Shown: positions 1 to 9,429 of the stretch, piece by piece
How positions within the stretch are numbered: the first letter of the stretch is position 1
Layout of the letters: every line of letters begins with the position of its first letter
NCBI RefSeq assembly: GCF_040954645.1
Contig: NC_092803.1
Location: 15,315,230 to 15,379,229, forward strand
Reading direction: 5' to 3'
Length of the DNA: 64,000 nucleotides
Source: Diabrotica undecimpunctata
Lineage: Eukaryota > Arthropoda > Insecta > Coleoptera > Chrysomelidae
Program-made: the position numbers and the translations under genes
Notes under the pieces: model-generated
Told to the model about the DNA's origin: nothing
Database searches by the model: none
Seen by the model: only the letters and a program-made list of their open reading frames with translations

Positions 1-1
1 C

Positions 2-210
2 ATCAAGAACTGAGTAAGAAATAGAAGAGTACAATGGAACGATCACATAAGCCGAATGACATCAAATAGAGTGGTAAAGACGGCAAGAGACGGTTCCCCA
101 ATAGGAAGACGATTAGTAGGAAGACCACGAAAACGATGGAACTTACTAGAGACACATTGAAAAACAGACAGAGTCATGTCTACATAAAAAGAACAAGAAG
201 GACTTAAGGA
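2..210 (+). mobile_element. 3' end of RTE-like non-LTR retrotransposon (family A, copy 1)
   Basis: This is the C-terminal tail of a retrotransposon polyprotein, cut by the left edge of the window. The frame from base 2 to the stop at 158-160 reads a basic tail with RNRRVQWNDHISRM and GRPRKRWN, and has one internal stop near base 11. The nucleotides match two other copies here (23919-24300 and 31760-32134), including the sequence just after the stop and the A-rich AAG-type tail. By family knowledge this tail follows the reverse transcriptase in RTE/CFDP2-like insect elements. It is a non-functional fragment. Clade assignment is by motif style only. Confidence 0.75.
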
Positions 211-1311
211 TCTTTAACAATATACTTCAGGTAATTTTTAGTGGAATAACTTGATCCTGAATGGTAAGTAGGAAACCCTCAGTCTCGGGAAACATCTTTC
301 CTAATGCCAACCAATAGTTCGACGATGTTTATTATTATTATTATCTTACTCTAAGAACTCAAGTTGTCCAGAGTACTTGACCTGATTTTAGTTTTTTGAC
401 TTTTATTTTAAAAACTTACCTGACTATTACTTTTGTACTATATACTATGTGTATAATACAAAGGAAGCCTTTCTACTTCCCAAGTAGAATTTCTGATGCA
501 CAATTTTTCTTCAACAATGTTTATCTGAACATGTCAGATACATTGCCCCTTTTTTTAATTTTAAATTATTATGGACCCAAGCTTTTGTACGAATGTAAAT
601 TCGTACCATTGGATCTTCTTTAAATGGAAAAGAGTCTTCAGGGTATGACGTCGGGGGTTCATGGTACATAAGATTGTAGTCTCTGAGGAACACTGTCGTG
701 GTAAAACCGTGGACGCGTGCGTAAAATGACTTCAATGGATCCTTTGGTAGGGTCAATATGAACTACCAAAGAATACAAATACTTTTTAGTTTACTTCAAT
801 TATTTCTCCCCAAACTTTAGATTGACGGTTACTATAATCCGTTTGGTAATCTTCGATTTCCCTGAGCGTTTCCTTCTAAAACTTTTTATATATCGAATTT
901 TAGTTTGTCGGATCATAATTCATTGGGTAATCTTCAATTATTGCACTGAGCATTCCCCTCTAAAAACCTTGTCATACCATTTCATTGGTGACAATATGAC
1001 AGTACCTTATTTAATTTTAGTTTAATGAATACTCCAATTCATTGAATATTTTTTTCCATAGATATTCTCTGAAATCATTTATAGTCATTTATAATTTTTA
1101 ATAATTTTATGAAAATTACTTTGTTATAAGGTTTACTTTGATGGATATTATAATTTATTGGGGTGTTGTAAATCCCAAAGTTATACTTTAAATTTTTTTT
1201 AATTATAAAAGGTAAATGTAATAGGTAAAAATAAATAAGAATATAACTTACAATCAATTTATTCTACCACCAAAGACATGGTAAATTAAATTATATGTGT
1301 GTGATTATTAA
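211..1311. other. AT-rich interval, nothing assigned
   Basis: I see no credible coding frame, structural RNA or inverted repeat here. Short open frames exist, but they are low-complexity and carry no motif. Confidence 0.5.
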
Positions 1312-1478
1312 ATATGACTTTTTTTTTATTTCAACTTTAACGTGCTCGGCTACTATGGCCACTTAAACAGGTACTATAACATGCATTTTCATTACACAAA
1401 CATTAAGTATTACATTAAGAATATGTTACAATAATACAGAATGATAATATTTTAAACAATGTCTAAATTAAAATCTAA

Positions 1479-2722
1479 TTATATTTTTTGATATAAGTGT
1501 TCATCTCTAAGGAATTGTAGCACAGCTTTTATTTGGTCAGGGTTGTTTAGGATATCTCGTACTTCACTTTTGAGTTTGTATTGTAATCTTCTGGTCGAAT
1601 GTTGATGGCATTCAGTGAGAATATGTTTGATTGTCAAATATGATTGGCAGCTTTGACAGGAGGGACGGATGCTAGAGGACATTAGGTAGCCGTGTGTGAG
1701 TTTTGAATGTCCTATCCGAAGCCGTCGTCTTATCACAATGAGATCTCGTCTTGAGAGGGCTGAATAGTCAAATGTAGGCTGACTGGTTATTGACGGTTGT
1801 ATTTCGTGTAAGATCGAACGGTTAGAGTTCCAATGCTGCTGCCAAAGGAGTCTGGTTCTTCTTTTAGTATATGATTTTAGGTCCTTACAAATTTGAATTT
1901 TATCGGTGATTTCAGGTGATGGTGTAGCAAGTTTAGCATAGTGATCTGCAGTTTCATTGCCTTCTATACCAATATGAGATGGCAGCCAAATTATGGTAAC
2001 TGTTATGTTTTGGGATAAGATAATTTGGTAAGAGTCTAGGATCTTTTGGACGATTGGATGATCGGTAAATATATTTTTGATATAATGGATTGATGCTAAA
2101 GAGTCTGTGCATATGGCAACTTGCTTATTAGGTGGAGATATATGGTTAAAAGCTTGCAATATACTAAATAATTCGCCAGTATGAACGCTGCTGACGGCTG
2201 GTATAAGTGATGACTTAATTAGTGAATGAGAGGTTGTAACAGAGCAGCCTACTCCTGTGTCATTTTTTGAGGCATCCGTGTATAATATTAGGTCGTATTT
2301 ATTTGTATTTATAATGTCTTTAAATGCATTTATAATGATCTCTTTCGGATGTTTATTTTTATCGAAGTTGGTTTGCGAGGTGTTAAATTTGGGCGTGGAC
2401 ATGATCCAAGGAGGAGATGGAGGGGGATAAAGAGGAAGGGTATGTGTAAGAGAGATATCATTAAGTGTCTGTGCTAAAATTAGTGGAATAGGTTTTATTG
2501 GTGGTAAGGAATTGGTATTGTGTAAATTATACGTGGACATTACAAATAAGGGATGCACTGGATTAGAGGGGTTAGCTGATACCGATGCTGCATAAGAGAG
2601 TAGCAGTTGTTTTCGTCTTATACAAAGAGGAGGTTCGTTAGCTTCGCAATCAAGATTATCTACAGGACTAGATCGTGTTGTGTTGTGAATTGAGTTTAGA
2701 AGGTTAATATATGTTTTGGAGG

Positions 2723-2725
<3 letters not shown>
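1479..2725 (-). pseudogene. RNase H and C-terminal region of the same retrotransposon
   Basis: The frame is open from the microsatellite to the stop at 1479, about 415 codons excluding the repeat. It starts with SASKTYINLLNSIHN and CEANEPPL, the usual connection between RT thumb and RNase H. The RNase H acidic residues are visible in YTDASKND, HTGELF, CTDSLAS and NETADHYAK, a complete D-E-D-D set, with WLPSHIGIEGN before the last. A basic RIGHSKLTHGYL stretch and a CQSC...HILTEC zinc-like segment follow. Start codon: none is native, because translation would enter from the RT part. The frame upstream of the repeat differs from the one downstream, so this half is separated from its RT. Confidence 0.85.

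Positions 2726-2815
<90 letters not shown>
2726..2815. repeat. (AT)45 microsatellite inside the retrotransposon RT/RNase H junction
   Basis: Ninety bases of uninterrupted AT dinucleotide lie exactly where the retrotransposon protein passes from LDYGCHIY to SASKTYIN. The native sequence there probably encoded an HIYG-like stretch with ATATAT codons, which could have seeded the expansion. In the minus-strand frames it reads as alternating Ile-Tyr. Confidence 0.97.
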
Positions 2816-2818
<3 letters not shown>

Positions 2819-2822
2819 ACAA

Positions 2823-3639
2823 CCATAATCTAGCTTGGAGCGTATTAGTGATCTGTATATTTAAAGAAGTGAGTTTTCGTCAGATCCCCAATAATGATGT
2901 GAGTTTTTATTATGTTTAGTCTTATGAACGTTTCTCCTTTTATTGCAAATATATGTTGCTTCCTAAGTTAATTTTACATAGGATAAAGATAACTCCATGT
3001 CACTAGTTTTTTTAAAAAGTCTCAACAGCAGTTTGAATAAGCTTCGAGGTGGTAGAAGAGTTTTATCCATGACAGTAAATTACTACATCATCAGCATACA
3101 TGATATGTTTAATAGGGGAAATGAGGTGAGAGCATAAATCACTTATTGCTAAATTAAAAAATGTAGGACTTAGTACCGATCCCTGAGGTACGCCATCAGT
3201 TTGAGTATGAGTAGAAGATAAAATACCGTTGACAGAGACTCTGAACGATCTAGAAGATAGAAAATTTCGTATGAAGTTAAATATATTACCATTAATATTA
3301 AGAAGGATAAGTTTGTTTAATATACATTGCTTACTTATAATGTCAAAAGCACCTTCAATATCAAATATGGCAGCTACGACTTCTTGTCTTTTGTTTAAGG
3401 CCTCTGATATATGAGTTTGGAGGATTACAAGGTTGTCTTGGGTTGAACGGTTCTGACGAAATCCTAACTGTTCACTAGCAAATATCTTATGTTTTTCAAT
3501 GAACCATAGAAGTTTTTATTAATCATTTTTTCGAATATTTTGCACATCGTACAAGTTAGTGATATAGGCCTATAAGAGTTGGCCAAGGAACGTTCTAGGT
3601 TAGGCTTTTTAATGGGTATTACGATCGAAGTTTGACTTT
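2823..3639 (-). pseudogene. Reverse transcriptase domain of the 1.3-3.6 kb element (broken)
   Basis: In order on the minus strand I read an NSYRPISLT motif near 3570, QLGFRQNRSTQDNL near 3450, the motif A block AAIFDIEGAFD near 3380, GVPQGSVLSPTFFN near 3190 and YADDVVIY near 3085. The two catalytic Asp residues of the YADD box are present. Frameshifts and stops break the frame after YADD and again towards 2940, so no full RT can be made. The thumb region ends in KLDYGC immediately before the AT repeat at 2815, where the downstream RNase H frame takes over. Confidence 0.85.
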
Positions 3640-3812
3640 ATATGACTTTAAAATATATATTACTTTAAAATTGATTAAATAAACAAAATAAAACTTTAGT
3701 GAAAAAACAATGTAGTAAAATTGAAATTAAATAAATAATTAACTAATAAATATTACTTACATGCCGAAACAAGGATTATTATTTAATGTTTGAGTAAACA
3801 TAGTTAAAAACT

Positions 3813-3859
3813 GTTATGGTAAACTGGTGACGGGTGAACTGTCACCAGTCTACCATAAC
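3813..3859. repeat. Near-perfect 19-bp hairpin
   Basis: The arms 3813-3831 and 3841-3859 are reverse complements with one mismatch, around a nine-base loop. The arm reads GTTATGGTARACTGGTGAC. No coding frame surrounds it. It could be the core of a degraded palindromic transposon or a cruciform-forming site. Confidence 0.85.
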
Positions 3860-4508
3860 CTGTAGTGAGTATCTGACCTCACTAAGCATTTTCTCTTTTT
3901 ATACCCTGTTTCATTCATTGCACCTATATTGTAGAGGTATATCTTTAGTTGGGAGTGTCCTGTCACCATCTGTGAGCGTCTTCTTAAGATGAGTTAAACC
4001 AAGTGAAAGCCTTCTGCCACTGCTTATTCACATGGTTTTATCCCTGTAAGATTATGACGCCTTCGGTTCTGGATCTTCAAAGACTGCTCTATAGCCTTGA
4101 TTTATCAGCTAGTTCCTTGTTCCTTGCACACCTTCATGCTTCCGACGCCCATGTCTGAAACTGAAGGTTTATGTAGAAGATCCTTACAGATTTTTTAGCA
4201 GTTTAAATTTGACAAGTCCAGTTTGTACCGCTAACATCCCTTGGCTGTCGGTAAACATATTTACTTGTTTCGCTGTGTGTCCCCACTAACGATTTTATAA
4301 GTAAAATCTCTTAGAGCACATATTTCAGCTTAGAACATTGTTTATCAGTATCGTTATGAAAGGTTTAGTAAATAAAACAACCAGATCAATTTGTTTTCTC
4401 TGTTATTAACATTAGAGAATATTACAGTTTCATATGTACATGTATACAATTTCTATATAGCTTCGCGCCGTTTGGCACTCATTATTGTGAGAGTACTGCC
4501 CTCCTCTT

Positions 4509-4604
4509 TACAGGATGGCCTTCGAAATCTCGCGAATTTCTGGATAACATGCGGCGCTTGAATTGGAAGACGAACTGAGTTTTACGTTCGAAAGCCATCC
4601 TGTA
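4509..4604. mobile_element. Tiny TA-flanked inverted-repeat element (MITE-like)
   Basis: The sequence CAGGATGGCYTTCGAA opens at 4511 and its inverted copy closes at 4602. TA dinucleotides lie directly outside at 4509-4510 and 4603-4604. The inverted arms are about 16 bp with one mismatch and enclose about 60 bp. TA flanks suggest a Tc1/mariner-mobilised deletion derivative. At 92 bp it is very short, so a chance palindrome is not fully excluded. Confidence 0.55.
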
Positions 4605-5836
4605 ACCATATTTTTAATTTACAATGACGAAAGGTCTTGGCATTTAATGCTTTAATTTTTTTTTCATCACTGCAAACCGTAGTCTACGTCTACTTACAAA
4701 AATAAGCGCAATCTATGGGTAGTTTCTTCTATTATATATTAAATTTGTAAAGATACGCAAACATTGCCCAGTTCCCAGTACGAAAAAATTTTTTGTATCC
4801 TAAATTTGTCACGTTTCGGCAATATTTTGCGTATTTTTACAAATTCTTGCGTTTTGGACTTTAAAGATATTTAAAATACAGTAAATTATGGTGTTACAAT
4901 CAATTACTTATAGTATGCAGTGGGAATGTTGTTATATTTAATGAACGGAAAAATGTTGAAGAAAATTTAAATTAAATTTAAATAAATTTAGTTAACCAAT
5001 ACAGGTCGTTATTAATATTAACGTATATTAAATGTAGATTGTGATCTGTACATCAACAATGAAGGACAACATAAAAAAAAACTGAAAAACTGTCTCTATT
5101 AAAATATTATTTATATATAAATATTATTTTTATTTATCTCTTTTTATCTGTAATTATTATTACCATAAATTCAGTAAATTTAACATTTGATAATATAAAA
5201 ATACTCTAACCGATCTTAAAGACAAAATGACTTCGTCATAAAAGTTCTATTTCCATCAAAAAACTCAAATACCTGATCGATCAAAAAAAACCATCATTCC
5301 CACTATATATCTCTGTATACAAACGCTCGCCTTATTCAAAGTGACAGTAAATACACCAAAGATTATTTTACAAAAATCAAGATCGTTGGACGATAATTTC
5401 ATATAACTGTAAGTTTATTTAAAAATTCTCAGATTGCGTTTATGAAAGATCACATTGACAAGGGAAGTTTATCAACCGTTTCTTATCACACCACAAGACA
5501 CGCATGTAATTCCATACAAGGAGAAACAACTAAAGTTACCAAAGATACTAACGCTAACCCAGTACAGTACATCTGTTGATACAATATCAAATATCTTGTT
5601 ATTTTTTTCAATAGAAAAGTGCAAATTTCTTTTTAGGCTCAACTGTTACATAATATGTGCTTATTTAACTGAATTTAACTTTAATTCAAAATTAATTTAT
5701 GTTTACATTAAAATTAAGTTTCTGGATAACATCATTGTCATCTTGACAATACAGTAATCAAATGATTTCTAAAAGATCTGTATTTTTCTTCGTAGTAGTC
5801 TGATCTAACGTTTTATACAATGTTTGTAAAGTTCTG

Positions 5837-6061
5837 TTAATGAGACGACACGCCAGCGTGTTTCCTTGCCTTAGATATTACATGTGTTATTGACGATAAA
5901 AACTTAGCATTGTCACTCCTACGAGTAACTTTTGGTCCATTTCTAGGAATCCAAGGCTTACCCACAGGTTTCAAGATTCTTATTATTGGAAAGAGATTTA
6001 TTGAACCAGAATGTAGCTCAGAGCAACAAACTACAAATAAAAAATACAAGACTAAAATCAT
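5837..6061 (-). CDS. Hypothetical short frame, possible secreted peptide or exon
   Basis: From an ATG at 6061 the minus strand encodes about 74 residues. The N-terminus is hydrophobic (MILVLYFLFVVCC), as in a signal peptide, and the remainder is basic, ending KARKHAGVSSH before a stop at 5837-5839. A TTTATTTGTAG stretch overlapping the start also looks like a splice acceptor, so this could instead be an internal exon beginning near CSELHSGS. I do not recognise the product, and there is no promoter or homologue support. It may be chance. Confidence 0.2.
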   Translation of the reverse strand: MILVLYFLFVVCCSELHSGSINLFPIIRILKPVGKPWIPRNGPKVTRRSDNAKFLSSITHVISKARKHAGVSSH

Positions 6062-6269
6062 TCTAAAATATTCAAGTGAGTTAACATCTTGTCTTGCATA
6101 CAAGATTTTTAGATCTTAAGTTTTAAGGGCAATGAAATCTGTCCTTCTTACCAGAAGCTCTTATTGACAACTTCCTTAGAAACAGCCAGAATTAACTAAA
6201 TGGTTAAGGATTCTTACATTACTATTAAATATATAGAAATTTATGACACTAAATGTAATATTGCACAGC

Positions 6270-7056
6270 TTTAACACCCCCCAAAAATACATCCGATTAG
6301 TAACCGTAACAATCCACTCATCAACAGTAACTATCAGAACCCCGACACTGTTCAAAATGTCTCAAATAAGTGATACAGATTGCCGCCTATGCCGATGACA
6401 TCAACAGTTGTCTTACAGAACGGAAGAGGCAGCAGAAATATATTCACAATTAAAAACAGGAACAAAAAAGACCAGACTGGAACCGAACAAAGGCAAAGGT
6501 TGGGGGAAATAGACACACAGTTGAATTAGAGGACCATATTTAAACAGTAGAAAGTTTCACATATTTGGAAGTTACATTACGAACAGTTGGAACTGTAGAA
6601 CCAGAAATTCAAAGAAGAATTGTAAAGAAAAACAAAGCTTCTTTTTTACTCGCCCTGTGTTCCACTCCAAAACCAAAACTGGAGATCGAAAATCAAGGTC
6701 TGCAAAACTATTACCACACCAATAGTATGTTATGGATTCGAGACATGAGTGATAACAAAAAATACAAACAGAAAGCGGGAAGTCTTTAAAAGAAAAATCC
6801 CAAGGAAGATATTTGGACCTATTAACTCGTAGGACCATGGCATGAACTCTATCTTTTCAAAGTGAAGGCTGACAGATTGCCGAAAAGAGTCCTAGATAGT
6901 AGAATGTATGGCCCATGACCAAATAGAAGGCCACGAAAAAAGTAGGAGGATGAAGTGACAACGAACGCGCAAAATTTGCTGGACGTGAGAACTTGGAGAA
7001 GAGCGGCATGGATCCATGCCGCTTGGCAAAAATTGAAGGTTACAAACATATCCTAG
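6270..7056 (+). mobile_element. Degraded RTE-like retrotransposon fragment
   Basis: Plus-strand remnants of an RT C-terminal half appear in order but in shifting frames: IRLVTVTIHSS near 6300, AYADDI at about 6385-6402, SFTYLEVTLRTVG near 6560, EIQRRIVKKNKASFLL, KTITTPIVCYGFET near 6697-6740, FKRKIPRKIFGPI near 6785, then a terminal RRPRKK and TWRRAAWIHAAWQKLK near 7000-7040. This order matches RTE-like elements (YADD box, YLG box, CYGFET, then the basic tail). Multiple frameshifts and stops make it long dead. No TSD was identified. Confidence 0.75.
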
Positions 7057-7059
7057 TCT

Positions 7060-8465
7060 AGTATTATAGGTTTTTACTGGCTGCTGTTCCATTTTCCGTT
7101 AATTCCCGTAAATTTGAATGGTTATTTTAAATCTTCTAAACGACCTTGTATAAAATTTGTTTCTATATTATAATCGTCCACAAACAACATCGGTAAAGTT
7201 ATGACAGAGAGCCTGCGATATATCTCAAAAAAGATTTCGACAACGTCTGTTTAATTTCTAGTGCTCCGTATGTTGTTGAAAACGGTTATCGGCATCAAAA
7301 ATATAAATGTTCGCTCGATAGACGGCCAATAAGTAAAACAGCTTAATCTAATCAAAGTTAATTAAAAATTATTTGCTCAGGATATTCGAAAACCCGATAT
7401 TTTTATCATAGTCTGTGGAGTCAAGAGTAAATAAGGTTCGTTTGTTGACGAACAAAAATAAAAATTTTATTTCATTTAAATTGGGATACTAAACGCAGTT
7501 CTTTACACCTCAACGAAGAGCGGGGAACTCAAATATAGAAATAATTATTGAAAGAGGGAAAAGAACTACAGGATTAATGCTATAGAATATTAAATTGGAC
7601 ATTCGCACCAGAAATTAAATCTAAATAATTAAAATATCGCTGAAATCCATAAGAATTAGTAAAAAAGTGTAGCTCACTCTGGTGTATATTGATGGGACAG
7701 AAGCATTCGGCACAGTCCTACCTGTCTTCACATAATCTTTCGAAAACTAAGAAAAACACTTTACGTAATTCATTAATACATATCATATTAGAAAATACAA
7801 TCTTGAGAGGGTTCTGATCTATAGAAATGTAAAATCCTTTTGTTTTAAAAAAATAATCTCCCGTAATTTGATTAAAACCAAATACCTTGTTCAAAAATCT
7901 ATACTAAACGACGTTATTAATTCATTTAGCTGTATTTATTGATACGAAAAGGCACATCATAATGTTTCATTCTAATTTTACGATAAACTTTAAGGCACAT
8001 GTTAAGAAGATCGCTACTATTGATCACTGCACGCCAAAAAAAATAATGTTGGAAAAGTTTGTTTAGCAGTAAATAGAGACTTCAATTAGTACCGACTATA
8101 AACATCCTGGGTTAACCGATAATAGTATAAAAGGCCTGGTTTCAGGTAAAATTTAAATATATGTTTCCCGGTAAAATTTGTCAATCTTCATTTCTTAATG
8201 TTGATTTAATTGCGTACAATCCAAACTCATTATAATTGCATTAATACAGATAAGGCTTATATTGACGAAACTGTACTGATACGAGGGTTTTTCGAATTCG
8301 ATGGTTTTAAGGGGTTTTCAGGTATTTATATGAGTTTATGGAACTGAACACCAACCAGTATTTAAATACGAGTTCTTTATAAAAAATTTTCGCCTTTATG
8401 TATCACGGGAAGTGTTCAGTAGTATTAATCATTTTATTCATTACATTTTCTATCATTATGTAGCG
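7060..8465. other. Unassigned interval with one weak RT-like scrap
   Basis: The only hint is LVYIDGTEAFGTV at about 7684-7724 (+), which resembles RT motif A of non-LTR elements, but nothing adjacent supports it. The rest is AT-rich and unassigned. Confidence 0.3.
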
Positions 8466-8471
8466 TCCGTG

Positions 8472-9426
8472 GAATAATAATAATGGAGCTTCTTCTAGTG
8501 TTTCGGTAAAGAAGAAACATTTATCTGTAGATGCAAAGCAAATTGTAAAAACTATATACAGTACCTTACTTAAAAGGGGACGTGGACAACTTCCGCTACG
8601 AGTAAAATATGCGATTTGACGAAAATATCTCTGACCATAGTAAAAAGAATTACATCAAATCCCATAGAAACAAGAAAAAAACGTAAAGATTCCAGTTCCA
8701 CCAAATGTATGGACGAAGCCGATAAGGACTTGAGACCTAAAGGATTTGCCGATTTCTCCGGTAAATGTAAGACAAAAGCTCCGTCAAATAAGGAGAAAGG
8801 AATAACGATTTTACATGCTGGATCAGAAAATGGTTGGGTTCCAAATGCCCTGTGGCTTTCTGCAAAGGAACCCACTATGTGATCAGCCCCAGATGGATGC
8901 TGCTCACCATCCAGAGTGCCCAGCCCTGAAAACAGACCCACCCGAGGAGGATGAAGATCGCCTACGAGAAACGGCTCGTCTATACTGGTCAGCGCGCCAC
9001 CAAATGGCTAACATGCCAAGGGTGGGCGTTGGCTAGTAAGTAAGTAAGCTTTCTGTAAAGAATATTAAAAACTCCTGCGTCGACTACGATGAAGATACAA
9101 CAGCAGAACTTTTTGAAGAATGGTTCAAAAATGATCTTATGCCAAACATTCCTCAGAATAGCGTGATAGTAATGGACAATGCAAGATATCACAGTCGCCA
9201 ACTAAGTAAGGCTCCAAACTCGAATAATACTAAATTGGAAATTCAAAATTACGTGGAGACGAATGATATGTATTTTGAAGAAGGTTACACCAAACAAGAG
9301 CTTTTAGAAGTTTTAAACGCATTTTCTATAAAAAAAGAATATGTTTGTGATACATTGGCAGAGGAAATGAGACACACAGTGCTGCGGCTTCCACCTATAG
9401 GTCACAAAATATTTCTCCAACGTTAA
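8472..9426 (+). pseudogene. IS630/Tc1-mariner-type (DDE_3) transposase, interrupted copy
   Basis: The transposase remnants start with a Lys-rich N-terminal region (KKKHLSVDAKQIVKTIY near 8508-8560) and a helix-turn-helix-like stretch ending TRKKRKDSS. The catalytic core follows: KGITILHAGSENGW near 8798, then, after an inserted 180 bp, ELFEEWF near 9106, VIVMDNARYHS near 9165 carrying the second catalytic Asp, and HTVLRLPP near 9375. The third acidic motif (NPIE in relatives) is missing because the frame runs out at a stop at 9424-9426. The N-terminal third contains frameshifts. If the insertion at 8868-9047 is ignored, the two halves are in the same frame. Confidence 0.8.
8868..9047 (+). mobile_element. 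180-bp non-LTR 3' end inserted in the transposase, with TSD
   Basis: The insert encodes a short retroelement-like C-terminus (MDAAHHPECPALKTD, then ARLYWSARHQMANM) ending at a stop near 9034-9036, followed by a TAAG-repeat tail. It is flanked by GCTTTCTGCAAAG (8855-8867) and GCTTTCTGTAAAG (9048-9060), a 13-bp duplication with one mismatch. Codon and base use are more GC-rich than the flanks. The His/Cys...CPAL pattern is usual at the end of Jockey/CR1-like proteins. The clade is uncertain. Confidence 0.8.
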
Positions 9427-9429
9427 GTA

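Larger units (their letters stand above)
1320..3639 (-). mobile_element. 5'-truncated I-clade-like non-LTR retrotransposon with poly(A) tail and TSD
   Basis: Read on the minus strand, the element runs from the N-terminal part of an RT domain at the 3639 end, through the RT, a connection region and RNase H, to a stop at 1479-1481. About 150 bases of 3' UTR and a short A tract at 1319-1328 follow. The same ten bases, ATATGACTTT, occur at 1312-1321 and 3640-3649, which is the expected target-site duplication with its edge blurred by the A tail. The endonuclease and ORF1 are absent, consistent with 5' truncation at insertion. RT plus a C-terminal RNase H followed by a Cys-rich HxxxxC segment is typical of I, R1 and related clades; the exact clade is inferred. 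Confidence 0.85.
3650..5830. other. Mostly unassigned AT-rich interval
   Basis: Apart from the hairpin at 3813-3859 and the small inverted-repeat element at 4511-4602, I see nothing to assign. One open frame at 5455-5757 is low-complexity and has no recognisable motif. Confidence 0.5.

Noticed and set aside
2716..2919. Plus-strand protein rich in Ile-Tyr
   Set aside because: It is simply translation of the AT microsatellite.
7660..7790. LVYIDGTEAFGTV as RT motif A
   Set aside because: A single short block without neighbours; mentioned only in the interval entry.
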